Assembly: GCA_029783825.1 (NCBI GenBank)
Contig: JAREIK010002622.1
Span: 171,590-235,589, forward strand
Length of the DNA stretch: 64,000 nucleotides
Reading direction: 5' to 3'
From: Sapria himalayana
Taxonomy: Eukaryota > Streptophyta > Magnoliopsida > Malpighiales > Rafflesiaceae
Shown here: piece by piece, positions 47,248-59,270 of the stretch
Position numbering within the stretch: the first letter of the stretch is position 1
How the letters are laid out: every line of letters starts with the position of its first letter
Notes under the pieces: generated by a model
What the model was told of the DNA's origin: nothing
What the model saw: only the letters and a program-made list of their open reading frames with translations
The model's database searches: none
Translations under genes and position numbers: made by a program

Positions 47248-50200
47248 TAGAGGTGTTAACCGGGCCGGGTCGGCACGAGGCATGGCATGATTTGGTCGTG
47301 CCTATGCCTACCTAGCATGGGAATTTTTCGTGCCCGGGCCTGTGTCATGCCGAGGCCAATTGGGCCTTGTGCCGTGCCTGACCCGACACGGTTCGGTGTT
47401 CCGTGGCATGGCCCACTAGCACGAGTCATGTCCCATAGACCCATACCCCACGACCCACATTCCCAGTCCCCACCCCATCGCCATGCCAGGGTGCATATAG
47501 GGAAAACGCATGGGCACGGGTCCAATCAGACCCGACCCGTGGTCCCGCTCAACCCGAATCCCCCCAATGGTTAAAAAAAATTTGAATATCTACCGTTGGA
47601 TTTTGCCTACAATGGCTAGGGGCAGAATCCGACAGCCTTCATGATTGTGCCCCCTAAATTTAATAAAAAATTAAAAAAAAACCATAAAAAATACTTTTTT
47701 TAAAAAAAATTATTTTTTTTAATCTATAAAATCTTTCCTACCTCGTTATAATATTTATGTTTTTCATAAATATTTATTCACAAATCTCACTCTCTCAAAA
47801 CTCTTGCTCCTCTCACTCGGGACTCTAGATTTTGTCATTCGGCTCGGCGTTTCGGGACTCTCAACTTGGGTTTAGAATTTTGAACTAGACTGTGGTGCAC
47901 CATGCATGTGATCTACCTCACTTCTTTACTAGGTATTTAAAATTTTTTTGTTTACTCTCTCTCTCTTTAGTCTCTCTCTAATCCTAAAATCTAAAATCTA
48001 TCATTTAGGCTATACCTCATGTTTAACAAAAATCCTAAAAATGACTAATACTAATGCAACATATTTAAATTTAAAAAATAAAAATCTTACATAGATGTCT
48101 GAGGCTGCTGAAATTTTGGTTTCTTCAGTCGTCTCAACCAAAACTTCTAAAAAACAAAAAATTAGGACTTATGTAGTTTAAACTCATTTTAATATAAAAA
48201 AATATTAGAGGTGTGGAAGAAGAAATGATAGTACAAATATTATATGAGAAATTTAACTTTTATGAGTTCGTTGGGGACTGGGCACTTTAATAGGCATGCT
48301 GAATTATGTACCAAAAAACATGGTGCATTAGATCCTAGGAAAACTCAACTTAGCACTGTATTTTTTGAGATTGGATCCAGTTCAGTCTCAAAGTTTATTT
48401 CCTTCATATACCGTAGTGAGTTGGGTAGGGAAAGCATGACCAGACTTATCACATTGATGGGTCTTCCGATCAAATTTTCAGAAGATCCAAGGGTAGTGCG
48501 CGTCATGCACCCATATTTTCAGCTTACTTATCGTAGGATTATTAGGTACACATCTAGGAATGGCATACTAAAATTGTATAAATTAGAAAAACTAAAAATA
48601 ATTAATGAATTTATGGCATATAGTGGAGTGGTGTCGGTGACATCCGATATCTGGACAAGTCATGATGAATCATCTTATGCATGTCTCACCGGCCACTATG
48701 TAGATTCTAACTAGACAAAGAATAAAAAAATTTTAGGATTCTCTGAGATTCTCCATCCTCATGATGGCTTGGTCTTTTTTGAGTGTATGATGAAAATTTT
48801 TAGAGAATATAAAATTCAAAATAAAATTTTTTGTATCACATTCGATAACACATCTAATAATGGAGTAACAATTAACATGTTTGTTAATAATATTACAGAC
48901 ACACCATTAGGAGAGATCTTGCATGTCAGATGTATGTGTCACGTAATTAACCTAATTGTACAAGCGGGTATGAAGGTGTGTTTTCCCATATTGGATAATA
49001 TACGTAATACACTAAAATATATTCGCACTTCTCGCAGACAACATGAGTTTGATAGTCTCTTTTTGTTAGTGAATTTTAAGAAGAAGAAATTCTAATCGGA
49101 TGTGAGACACCATTGGAATTACACGTACCTGATGTTGAAGTCATGTGTTGGATACGACTACGTGATATTCGATTATGTCAATAGTAAGAGTGACGAACTT
49201 ATTATTGATGACACTGACTGGGCTTCAGAAATTTCATTAATGAAAATTTTGAAGATTTTTTATGACATGATGAACATGTGTTCATCTGTTTATACTCTCA
49301 CGATTTGTATTGCACTCAGGTGCATATGCAATATTAGTAGCATATTTAGAAAGTATTGAGCTGATCCTACACTTAGCTATATAGTCGCAGAGATGGAAAC
49401 CAAGTACTTAAAATACTGGTCCACCATTTCATCTCTTTATTGTCTCCCTGCATGCATGGACCCTAGGGTTAAGTTGGAAGGGGTAGTAATACCCTGACTT
49501 ACATTTTCTCGTGCATGAACCTGGAAGACCCACCTGAAGGGGTTATTCACGAGAAGTTGACTGACCTGTTCACATACTACGATACTAGGTATGGTGGTAT
49601 TAGTAGTGAGACTGTGATTACGGACATGGATACCTTCTTCGGAGATGATGATTTTTCTATTCAGATAGCGAGGGGGAAATGAAGTGGTGGACCATCACAT
49701 AGGAGCGAGCTTTCTCGGTACTTAGATACTGATTACTACTCAATTCTATCACATTCTGATAATAAAAATCTTGATATATTATAGTGGTGGAAATCATATG
49801 AGTCCACCTTTCCCGTGCTATCTAGGATGACACTGGATCTACTGACTCCTCTGGTGTCTAGCATAACATCGAAGTCTACTTTTTATGTTGCAGTGAACAT
49901 GATTTCGGATAGGAGATCAAGATTACGTCCAGATATTGTTGAGGCCTTGACCTGTTTGAAGGATTGAGAGAATTTGGGATTTAGCATCTAGGATCGTGCT
50001 GGAGCTAGGATATGGACTGTATCCACTGTAAAAGTAGAGGAGTTGATTGCTGATGATGATGATCCATATGATAGTTATTTTGATACTACGGTTGATAATG
50101 CTCATGATATGCCGATTGACGATTGACATGGTTGTCAGTTTCCCCTGACTGTTGCCAAATATTAGTTGCCAATACCATGCCACACCAGTACCTCGCGCCA

Positions 50201-50973
50201 CATTTCATTTGTCATTGCTACTTGATTTTGATTTTTGATGCCTCACGATCACGGACACAGTTGATGATTTTTGTGATTTATTCTTGATTCTGCTTTTTGA
50301 TTTCGATGTTTTGTTTTTCATTGGTTGTACGATTTTTTTTACGTTATGTTGTAACTTGTATTTGCTTTGGTTCGGTATCTATTGGCCGATTAGATATTTG
50401 GTTTGCTTTTGTTTTTGTGATTGTAATTTTTTTAACGATATTTTTTGTTTAATTTATTTTTGTGTTTAAAATTTTAATTTAAAAATTAAAACTCTATAAT
50501 ATAATTCTAATAAATTATAATCTAAATTTATTAAAAATTAATAAAAAAAATTAACCTTTTTTAATATTTTAAAGTTACAAAATTTTAATAATTTTCAAGT
50601 TACCAATTTAAATTTTAAACTTTGTAATTTATTAAATTTTTAATAATTTTCAAGTTACAAATTTAATATTTTATAAATTATCTATATATAATACAATACT
50701 TTATATTTAATATAATGTATATTTTATATATAGTTTAATACAATACTATAATTTTTTTTTAAAAAAATTATTTTTTATTTAACCAGGCCCGTACGGGCCT
50801 GACCTGGCACAACACTTTTACCGGTGGGTCATGCCGGGCCTGGCTTTGATAAACCATGTCGAGCCAGGCCCGTCATGGTACAGTAACCGTGCCGTGTCTG
50901 GCCTGACACGAAAGCACGGGCGTGCTAAAAAAATGGGTCGGGCCAGCGTGCCACATTCCGTTTGACACCTCTA
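47248..50973 (+). mobile_element. Younger hAT transposon with terminal repeats and target duplication
   Basis: The left terminus is TAGAGGTGTTAACCGGGCC and the right terminus ACGGAATGTGGCAC in reverse, closing with TTTGACACCTCTA. The terminal repeats agree over about 12 bp. Flanks GACTGAGC (47240-47247) and GACTGAGT (50974-50981) form an 8-bp target duplication with one difference. Both subterminal regions (47260-47560; 50785-50970) are GC-rich and full of GGGCC, GGCACG and CATGCC words. They stand out from the AT-rich surroundings and probably bind the transposase. Length 3.7 kb. Overlapping open frames in the left subterminal region are incidental. Confidence 0.93.
48095..50126 (+). pseudogene. 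hAT transposase (RICESLEEPER-like), lightly broken
   Basis: The likely start is the ATG at 48095 (MSEAAEILVSSVVSTKTSKK). The BED zinc-finger end is GTGHFNRHAELCTKKHG near 48290. Then come VSVTSDIWTSHDESSYACLTGHYVDSN (split here: VSVTSDIW and YACLTGHY), the hAT catalytic-domain entry, and FYDMMNMCSSVYTLT near 49260. The C-terminal dimerisation region has LSRYLDTDYYSILSH, STFPVLSRM and DRRSRLRPDIVEALTCLKD. One frame runs from 48244 to about 49490 with single in-frame stops at 48712 (TAG at a Trp position), 49093 and 49357, then one frameshift near 49490 and a few more stops. It ends with an Asp-rich tail. The product would cut and join DNA at the terminal repeats; this copy cannot make it. Confidence 0.92.
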
Positions 50974-50981
50974 GACTGAGT

Positions 50982-52790
50982 ATCTTGAGAGGTATGTCAA
51001 ACAATGCACCAAAAATATGGTGCATTAAATCCTAGGCAAACCCAACTCAGTGGTGGGTTCTTTGAGGCTGGATCTAGTTCAACCTCAAAGTAGACTCCCT
51101 TCACATACCACAATGAGTTTGTGAGGAAAGACGTGACTAAACTGATCACTAAGATAAGTCTTATGATTAGGTTTTCAGAGGATCCAAAGGTAGTCAGTAT
51201 CATGCAGGCTTAATTTTAGCTTGCATATCTTAGGATTCCAAGGTACACATTTAAGAATAATATATTAAAATATTATAAATTAGAAAAAGAAATAATAATT
51301 AATGAATTTAGAGATTATAGTGGAGTGATGTTCGTGACATCTGATATCTGAACTAGTCACAACGATGCATCTTATGCATGCCTCACTGCCCATTATCTAG
51401 ATTCTAAATGGAAATTAAATAAAAAATATAAAAATTATCTAAGATTCTTCATCATCATGATGACCTGGTCATTTTTGAGTGCATGATGAAAACCTTTAAA
51501 AAATATAAAATTTAAAATAAAATATTTAGTATCACATTTGATAATACATCTAATAATAGATTAGTGATTAATATGTTTGTTAGAGATATTAGAGTTGGAC
51601 CATTAGGAGAGATTTTTCACGTTAGATATATGTGTCATGTCATTAACCTGATAGTACAAGCGAGGATAGTGTGTGTCCCCACTTTATATAACATACGTAA
51701 CTCATTAAAATAACCTTGCTGACAACATGAGTTTGACATTCTTTGTTTGTTTATGGGTGTAAAGAAAAAGTAATTCTAATTGGACGTGAGACACCGTTAG
51801 AATTACATATACCTTGTGTTGGAGTCATGTGTTGGATATGAACACGTGATATCTGATTACGTCAATAGTAAGAGTGACAAACTTATTATTGACGACACTG
51901 GTGGTCTACATAAATTTTATTTATGAAGTTTCTTAAGGTTTTTTATGACACGATGAACATGTATTTATTAATTTATACTTCCACAAATCACATTGCACTC
52001 AGGTGCATATGTAATATTAGTAGTATGTTTAGAAAGTTTTGAGATGACCCGATACTTAGCGATATGATTGTATAGATGAAAACCAAGTATTTAAAGTATT
52101 TGTTTACCATTCAATCTTTATATTGTCTGACTGCCTGCATGGATTCTAGGGTTAAGGTAAAAGGGATAGAAAATGTTTTGACATACATATTCTCATGCAT
52201 TAATCAAATATATCAATTTGAAGGGTTCATTCACGAGAAGTTGACTACGTTTTTTACATACTACAATACTAGGAATGATGGTAGTAGTAGTGAGGCTCCA
52301 AGTGTGGACATGAATATCATTTTGGGAGATGATACCTTTTTCATTCAAGTAGCGATGGAAAAATGATGGGGTGGACATTTGAATATAAACGAATTATCTC
52401 GATACTTATATATCGATTACCATTCAATCTTATCATATTTTAATAACAAGAATCTTGATATTTTATAGTGATGTAAATCATATGAGTCCACCTATCTTGT
52501 GCTATTTAAGATGACACATGATCTACTGACTCATCTGGTATCAAGCAGAACATCGAAGTTTATTTTTTTGTTATAGTAAATGTGATTTCGGATAGAAGAT
52601 TCAGATTACGGCTAGATATTATTGAGGTATTATCATGCATAAAGGATTGAGAGTATTTGAACTTGAGCATCTGGGATTGTGCTGGGATTGCAGCAAAAGT
52701 GGAAGAGTTGGTTGCTAATGATGATCCATGTGATTTTGATGACCATTTGGATTTGACGACTGATGATGATTGGCATATTGAAATATGAGA
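50982..52790 (+). pseudogene. hAT transposase of the older element, broken
   Basis: Homologous along its length to 48300-50126: the LNPRQTQLSGGFFEAGSSS-type start near 51030, a TSDI-TSHNDASYACLTAHY block near 51340, the YDTMNMYLLIYT region near 51950, and a better-kept open segment 52076-52366 (KYLKYLFTIQSLYCLTACM, HEKLTTFFTYYNTRNDG). The dimerisation region is near 52490-52660 with VISDRRFRLRLDIIEVLSCI. It has more stops, shifts and substitutions than the inner copy, consistent with greater age. Its N-terminal part lies left of the younger element at 47090-47247. Confidence 0.88.
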
Positions 52791-53451
52791 CACTTATACT
52801 TATCTTATATTTATTGATCATATGCTATAATGATATCTACTGGTGATATATATATATATTTTTTTTATTTTTATTTTTTTTTATTTTTGGATTTACATTG
52901 TATTTGTTTATTTTTTTTGTCATATTACTTTGAGTAATTGAGTTTGAGGCTTGAATCTTAAATCTTAATTTTTTTGTGATTTGCTTTGGTTTGTATTAAT
53001 ACTTTAATTTTATTAATTCAGAAACAATTAGTTTTAAATTTGTAGTTATTAAGTATACTAAAATTAATATTTTATTTTATTTAATAAAATAAAAATTAAT
53101 TATGTATTTTAATTTAACAATTAATTATTAATTATTTAAAAAATTAAGTATTAAATAATTAAAATTTAAATTTTATAATATTTTTAATATTCTGGTTTAA
53201 AATCATTAAATATTTTTAAAATGATCTGGACTAAGCCCAACCCTGCCAAACCCAGCCCAAAGGGTAAAACTCAGCCTCCTACCCGACCAGGGCGGGCCAG
53301 AATTGGCCTCTCTAGGCATTATCTGGCACGGGTTCATCATAGCTGGGATGACGGGCCATACTAGGCTGGCTGTGATGTAGTGTCGGGCCAAGCATGGCCC
53401 GGTGGTCCGGTTGGGCCACCTAAAACCAGGCCAGGTCATTTGACACATCTA

Positions 53452-53702
53452 ATTGGCTTCTTGTACGTGTGAATAAGTTTCTAGTACAGATTACTTGATT
53501 TACCTTTGTTGCATATTGGACTTTATTTTTCACCGTATTAGTTAGTTATAGTATTGTGATTTCTCTGTTTTAAGCTATTTTAATTTTTGATTCCATCATT
53601 TATATAGCCAACCATTATTATTGATATTTTGTAGTTCCGATTAATCCATTGTCAGATTATGCTACCCTTAACATATGACAATACCCTCAACATACGACAC
53701 TA

Positions 53703-53750
<48 letters not shown>

Positions 53751-54030
53751 TTTGAGAATCTTAGGATAAAAAAAGAAGCAAATCACGAAATTAACTATTA
53801 TTATTTTGAAATTGAATTCCTTCAAGAATTTAATACAAATGTCCTATTTTTTTAGTTATTTTTTTATTTTCTTAAAATGTATTGTTTGTTCAGATATATA
53901 TTTGTATATATAACTATATCGAAGGTAACAAACTATTTTCAAAATATTTGTTAAGCTTATATATATATGATTTATTTATTTATTTATTTATTTATTTAAT
54001 TTTTTTAATTAATTATTTATTTTTTTCAAT
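53452..54030. other. AT-rich flank with (TA)n repeat
   Basis: No gene or element is recognised. It contains a (TA)n run of about 22 units at 53705-53748 and begins the ATTT-rich zone. The open frame 53882-54070 arises from simple sequence. Confidence 0.6.
53705..53748. repeat. (TA)n microsatellite
   Basis: Uninterrupted TA run of about 44 bp. Confidence 0.95.
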
Positions 54031-54405
54031 TATTTATTTATTTTTTTTATTTTTTCATTTTTTTATTTAAATTTTTTATTTAATAATTATTTATTTACTT
54101 AGTATTTATTATTTATAATTATTAGATTATTATTAAATACTAGCATCTTTTATTATTTTTTTCATAATGGAAGGATAAGCAATGTTGTTTTAGTATGTAG
54201 TAAGCATTAAGAAAATATATATATATATATTATTTATTCATTTATTTTATTTATTTATTTATTTATTTTTTTTATTTTTTCATTTTTTTATTTAAATTTT
54301 TTATTTAATAATTATTTATTTACTTAGTATTTATTATTTATAATTATTAGATTATTATTAAATACTAGCATCTTTTATAATTTTTTTCATAATGGAAGGA
54401 TAAGC
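54031..54405 (+). repeat. Tandem duplication, 150-bp core, period about 225 bp
   Basis: 54031-54180 and 54256-54405 are nearly identical, both running from the ATTT-rich start through 'aatactagcatcttttat' to 'cataatggaaggataagc'. They differ at very few positions. A partial third copy ('tatttacttagtatttatc...attattagatta') follows to about 54465. High identity means this duplication is recent compared with the surrounding decay. Confidence 0.9.
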
Positions 54406-54999
54406 CTAACAAATATTTACTTAGTATTTATCTTTTATAATTATTAGATTATTATTAGATTATTTATAATTATTAATATTGGGATAACTATTTTTAGCCA
54501 TGGGATAAGTTGTTATTGATGTCAAAAAAGATACAATTTATTCTATGTCAATGAGGAATAAGTAAATGTTAACTTTTATAATAATTTGTGGGATCTAGAT
54601 GACAATGAAATAGGATATTAGAGAATAGATAATCTCTTTCATACCATAATGCAATAAAAATTAGATTTTTGATAGAAAGATTTTATCGAAGACACTGATC
54701 GGATGAAGATGAATTAGATGAAATGCAAGAATAACTTTGGAACTACGATAAAAATGAAGATGAAAATTACAATGAAAAAAAACTATTTTGGAGTTGCAAA
54801 AATAAGAAAAAAGAGGAATATAACTATTATGAGGTCGTGATATTTTTCGAAGTCACAACCTCAGATGAATCTTATGTTAACAAATTCAATGAAGCTAAGG
54901 GAATATAAAAAATCATGCTACAAATCTTATTGATATGAGATATAGTATGAAATAGGTTTCTCACTATACTTCAACATCTTTTGTTTGACTTGCATACCG
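54406..54999. other. Unassigned AT-rich stretch
   Basis: After the partial third repeat copy, the text 54490-54940 has broken short frames rich in Asp, Glu and Lys, such as 'gaagatgaattagatgaaatgcaag'. It may be the interior of an Athila-like remnant, but nothing diagnostic was found. Confidence 0.4.
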
Positions 55000-56120
55000 A
55001 GAGGTTTTCCTATTGACAACAAGTTGTGGACGTTGGAAAACTCAAGTTTTTTGCTTGCTTTATATTTAGGGAAGGAAGCTTGACTTCCTTCTTCATATAA
55101 CTTAGTTCTCTAGATTATTGACCTAAGTTGTGATTTGTCCATGGGTTTCCCTTTACCTTGAGCTTTTGTTAAGTTTTGAGTGCTATATGTATCATTTCTT
55201 CCAACTCCACATAATGATATACTTCTACCAAATTTACAATTTTTCAATTTATTCCAACTAGAAATTTTGACATGGTAGCTTCTCAATCTTACTCTACATT
55301 AGCTTTAATCAAAGAAATCTTCATTTATATATGATAATCTTCTACTTATCTAATCCCATGTTTAAAGCTTTGTAAGTTCATATAAGCATTGGTAGTAATG
55401 GTTTGCAACAAACCTCTTTTGCATTATCATTTTAATCTTTTATATCTCTATCAAAAGTTCTTCATTTCATCTCCTACTTAAAACTAATTATTCCTAGAAA
55501 ATATTAACAAAACCAACAAATTCAAGAACTATTAGTTTTACTTTATTCAAGTTAGAATAATCATGATAATTAAAAAGTAATTGCATTTTATTTTCCCATT
55601 CAAGGTAGGTTTCTAGGTTATTTAAACTTGGAATAGAGGAATTTTCATCATAATGTTGCCTAGTTTGTATACTTCATGCTGCCTAATTCTATAAAGTAGT
55701 AACATCTCCTATGATTGATAATTGTAACTCATTTATTCATCTTCCTCATCATCCCTTCCATGGACTCCATAGTAATCATCGACATACTCTCTTGGCTGCA
55801 ATTTCTCCTTTCTCTTTGTTGCTTTCAATGACTACTCTAATTGACTATTCTTTACATGATCCAATCATTCATGAATATATTCTAGTTCCAAACTAATCAT
55901 GCATCACATTTCATTCATCTTATCCCTCATAAATAATTTTGGATCATCACCTTATGTAATATTTACTCAATATAATAACATATGATTTGTGTAAAAAAAA
56001 TATAGTGAATAAAGAATACTTCACTACTTTAGTATGTGTAATCACTTGACACTTTGAGACGGTAGAAATGAAATCCAGAATTTTAAACAAAAAGATAAAC
56101 AAAACTAGAGTTGAGACTAG
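55000..56120 (-). pseudogene. Ty3-gypsy gag (chromovirus-like), broken
   Basis: Reverse-strand reading gives KIPLFQV, NLETYLEWENKMQLLF, NYHDYSNLNKVKLI near 55640-55540 (family type PEAYLEWExKMELIFDCHNYSEExKVKLA). Next is MIMQKRFVANHYYQCLYEL near 55420 (family MRKRFVPNHYYRxLYQKLQ), then a VEVYHYVELEEMIHIALKT-like stretch near 55200 (family VELQHYVELEDMVHMAIKVE). The capsid core is therefore clear, with several frame changes and stops. A run DDEEDE lies upstream near 55740. It would have formed the virus-like particle shell. A tRNA-Met-type primer site lies just upstream in minus-strand direction. Confidence 0.88.
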
Positions 56121-56124
56121 ACCT

Positions 56125-56140
56125 AAGCTTCGATACCAAG
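56125..56140 (-). promoter_or_regulatory. Primer-binding site, tRNA-Met type
   Basis: On the minus strand, CTTGGTATCGAAGCTT, close to TTGGTATCAGAGC. It is at the expected distance upstream of the gag. Confidence 0.7.
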
Positions 56141-57000
56141 TAACTTTAACAACTTTTATAAGTAACGAGGCCCATAGACAAATTTAGTAACCAGGATCAT
56201 TCTTTAATCAAATATAAAGAAATTCCATATCCCATTACTTATTTAGAAATAAGAATCTCAATAAGGTGAGCATATCACAATAAATAATGAATGATTGATT
56301 GATAAGTCTTAGATGAATACCTTATGAAATTATGATAAGTTCGAAAGATTTTCAAAAAATCAAATTGTTTATTCTCACTAAAAATAAACATAAAGGTTGG
56401 ATGGGTATATATATGATAATAAAAATAATGAATGATTCATTGCATAGTATGGTATATATATGATTTTTGAGATATCCCCAAAATTTAAGTTAATTATTGT
56501 AATTATCATTATTGTAGTTATGTGATAAAATAAACATAAAGAAGAATATATTGCAATGATTATGTTTTTCAATTTTTATTATCACTCAAAATATAAATTA
56601 AAAAAATACTAAGGTTGGATAGGGCTCTCTTATGCTTGACTTTCACAATTTCTATTTTCCTCAAATGCTTTAATGGCATTGACTCAACATGTTTTAATTT
56701 TTGAGAAAGGCCCGCTCATTTAACTCTCTACTAATGTTTGTTTGATAATTCAAGTAATGTTGTTATTTGACCTTTAGCTTTTACATTGCTATTTGGATGA
56801 ATAGGAATAATAAGGTCAATTCAAATTTGGTTAATTGTAACTCCAAGATTAGCATCAAATTGGAAATGTTGTTCTCGATATTTTTACATATTTGGGGTTG
56901 CAAGTTTTTCTTAAAGTTTCAGATGATGAAAGATCTAAGCTTGATACTGAATTTCATATAATAGTATTGTTAGATATAATTATAAATTTAAAATATATAC
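56141..57000 (-). mobile_element. Probable 5' LTR of the minus-strand gypsy element
   Basis: Assigned by its place outside the primer site. No second copy is in the window, so its extent is a guess. It contains AT-rich text and two short incidental open frames (56378-56572 minus, 56767-56961 plus) without recognisable motifs. Confidence 0.4.
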
Positions 57001-57029
57001 TTTATGATATCATAGAAAGAAATCTTATT

Positions 57030-59270
57030 AGATATAAAAATATTTATTGAAAAACATTCTATCAATTCCATTATCAATATTGAACTAATAATTATTGAAA
57101 CTTATAAAAAAGAGACTAAATTTCTCACCACATCCCTTTCAGATTTGTTGGATTCTGATATTCAAATATTTTGAATATGACTCTTAATCATGCTCTCACA
57201 AGGGATAGAAATTCATATACATGACAAAATATTTTGAAGACCCTTGTAATAACCCCCTTAATTTCTTTGAGATGATCTTGTATTGTTATCAAACCTTCAA
57301 CTAAGAATCCCTTTCATCAATATGCTATGAATAATAATGGGGGGGAGCCTGAAAGTTATGAAGAACTATTTTGATTGATCAAAAGGATTAGCGGTTGGAG
57401 TTGGAAGCTTTACATGACAATCATACCTATGAACTCGTGACATATCTTAATGGTAAGAAATCCATGAAAAATTGGTGGATGTTTAGGTTGAAGCATAAAG
57501 GCTTTCATTTATAACACATACATTGATTATAAAATATTTGCTTTAGTTATCTAAATGTCTTCTACTTGTATTATTCAAGGTTTTAAAAATAGCTTATACT
57601 TGGAAATAGAATAGATGGATGTTGATAATGCTTTATCAATATTGATTTGAGGAAGAAACATACATGGAGCAAGGTGAATTATTTACAATCGAGATAGAAA
57701 AGAATTGTGTGCATAGATTAAGAAATTGCCTATGTGGTTTCAAACAAGCTTCTCGATAGCAGATTATAAAATTTGACATTTTCATTCAATATCTCGGGTG
57801 TCATGGTATCAATTTTGATCATAGTGTGTTTATTAATAATTATTCTAAAAATAACATCACTACCATTTTCTTACATATAGATGACATTCATATTTTTTGC
57901 ACATGTATGCATGATATCAAACACTTGGAATGATCTTCTAATTCAATCCTTCACTTTAAAATGTTCCTAGGAAATCAATCTATAATTTACATTATCATCC
58001 ATGAAACAATAGTTCTTCAAAATAAAAGAGATGAGATTGAATTTCTAGCTAATTATCCTTCAGATCAATTGGATTTCAATATTCAAACTGAAGCTGAAAG
58101 CACAACTCTTAATCATGCTTCTACCAGGGAAAAAATTTAAACACAAGTCATAATTTATCAATGCTTATTGTGATAATCTATTATTTCTTTTGAGATGAAT
58201 ATTAGGGCTATCAAACCATCAACTCAACATTTCTCTCATGAATATGCTATGAATACTTATGGTGGACAGCCATAATATTAAGAAGAGCTATTTTGAGTGA
58301 TCATGGAGATTAGTCGTTGAAAGCAATGCAAGAAGAGATAGAAGTTTTACATAACATTAAACCTATGACCTTCTCACACTTTTAATGATAAAAAATCCTT
58401 GAGGAACATGTGGATGTTTAGGTTAAAACATAAAGATGATTTTCTACTCCAATATTCAAAGCAAAACTATATATAATGATTTTACTCATAACCTAGGAAT
58501 TGAATATGATATTTTTTCTCTGTCAAAATGTATTCTACTATTGTTATGTGATTCAAGGTGTGGCAGATAGCTTATACTTGGGACATAGATAAATGGATGT
58601 TAATATTGATTTTCTCAATGTTGATTTGGAGGAAAAATATAGATGGAGCAACCTGAAAAATAAGTGTATGTTTGGCTATAACATAAAAATGATTTTTCTA
58701 TTCCTAGATTCAAAACAAAACTAGTAGCTAAATGTTTCACTCACAACATAGGTATCAATTATAAAATTTGTGCTCTTGTTGTCAAAAGATCTTCTACTCG
58801 TGTTATTCAAGGTTTGACAAATAGCATATATATGGAGATAGAAAAAATGGATGTTAATACTCATCTCCACAATGTTGATTCAGATAAAAAAATATACATG
58901 GAACAACAGGAAGGGTTAGCAATCAAGAATGAAGAGATGAAGGGTTAGCAACATGAAGGGTTAGCGCATATACAAGCTTTTCGGCAGTGACATATAAAAT
59001 TTAAATTTGGCATTCAATGTCTTGGGTGTCATAATATCACTTATGATTAGTGTGTGTTTATTCATCATTTATCTAAAAATAATGTCATGATCATTCTATT
59101 ACATGCAGATGACATTTTTATTGTTGGCAACTGTATACATGATATCAAACTCTTGAGTGAACTTCTGAGTCAATCCTTTACTTTGAAATATTTTGATGTA
59201 GGTTACTCCTTGGTATGAATTACCCATGACAACAAAGTGATGATATTGTTCTTGTGATTAAAAAGGTATG
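57030..59270 (+). pseudogene. Ty1-copia reverse-transcriptase fragments, repeated three times
   Basis: Three successive segments repeat the same RT portion. The phrase 'ttattcaaggttt...agcttatacttggaaatagaatagatggatgttga' begins near 57571 and returns near 58549 and 58803. It translates as IIQGFKNSLYLEIE, then MDVDNALS (family LxLEIxQMDVKTAFLHG). Segment 1 continues with YMEQ, LCGFKQASR (family YGLKQASR) and FINNYSKNNITTIFLHIDDI; segment 3 with VFIHHLSKNNVMIILLHADDIFIVGN. Both are variants of the RT catalytic YVDD region, with H-ADD or H-IDD in place of Y-VDD. 57060-57240 also resembles 57970-58140. All frames are broken. Confidence 0.82.

Larger units (their letters stand above)
47090..53451 (+). 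mobile_element. Older hAT transposon, 5'-truncated, split by a younger hAT
   Basis: Left part 47090-47247 ('agactcattttaatat...ttcgtgtgggactgag') is homologous to 48165-48285 inside the younger element, that is, the start of the transposase gene. The right part resumes at 50982 with the same gene ('gcaccaaaaatatggtgcattaaatcctagg' against 48308-48340). The 3' end is a GC-rich subterminal region (53215-53440) closing with TTTGACACATCTA, similar to the TTTGACACCTCTA end of the younger element. No left terminal repeat is found, so the 5' end is lost. Confidence 0.85.

Noticed and set aside
47256..47574. Overlapping open frames of 89 and 95 residues on opposite strands
   Set aside because: They fall in the GC-rich subterminal region of the hAT element, which has few stops because of its composition; no protein family resemblance.
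49923..50201. 92-residue minus-strand open frame
   Set aside because: It is the antisense shadow of the hAT transposase C-terminus.
53206..53448. 80-residue minus-strand open frame
   Set aside because: Same cause: GC-rich 3' subterminal region of the older hAT element.
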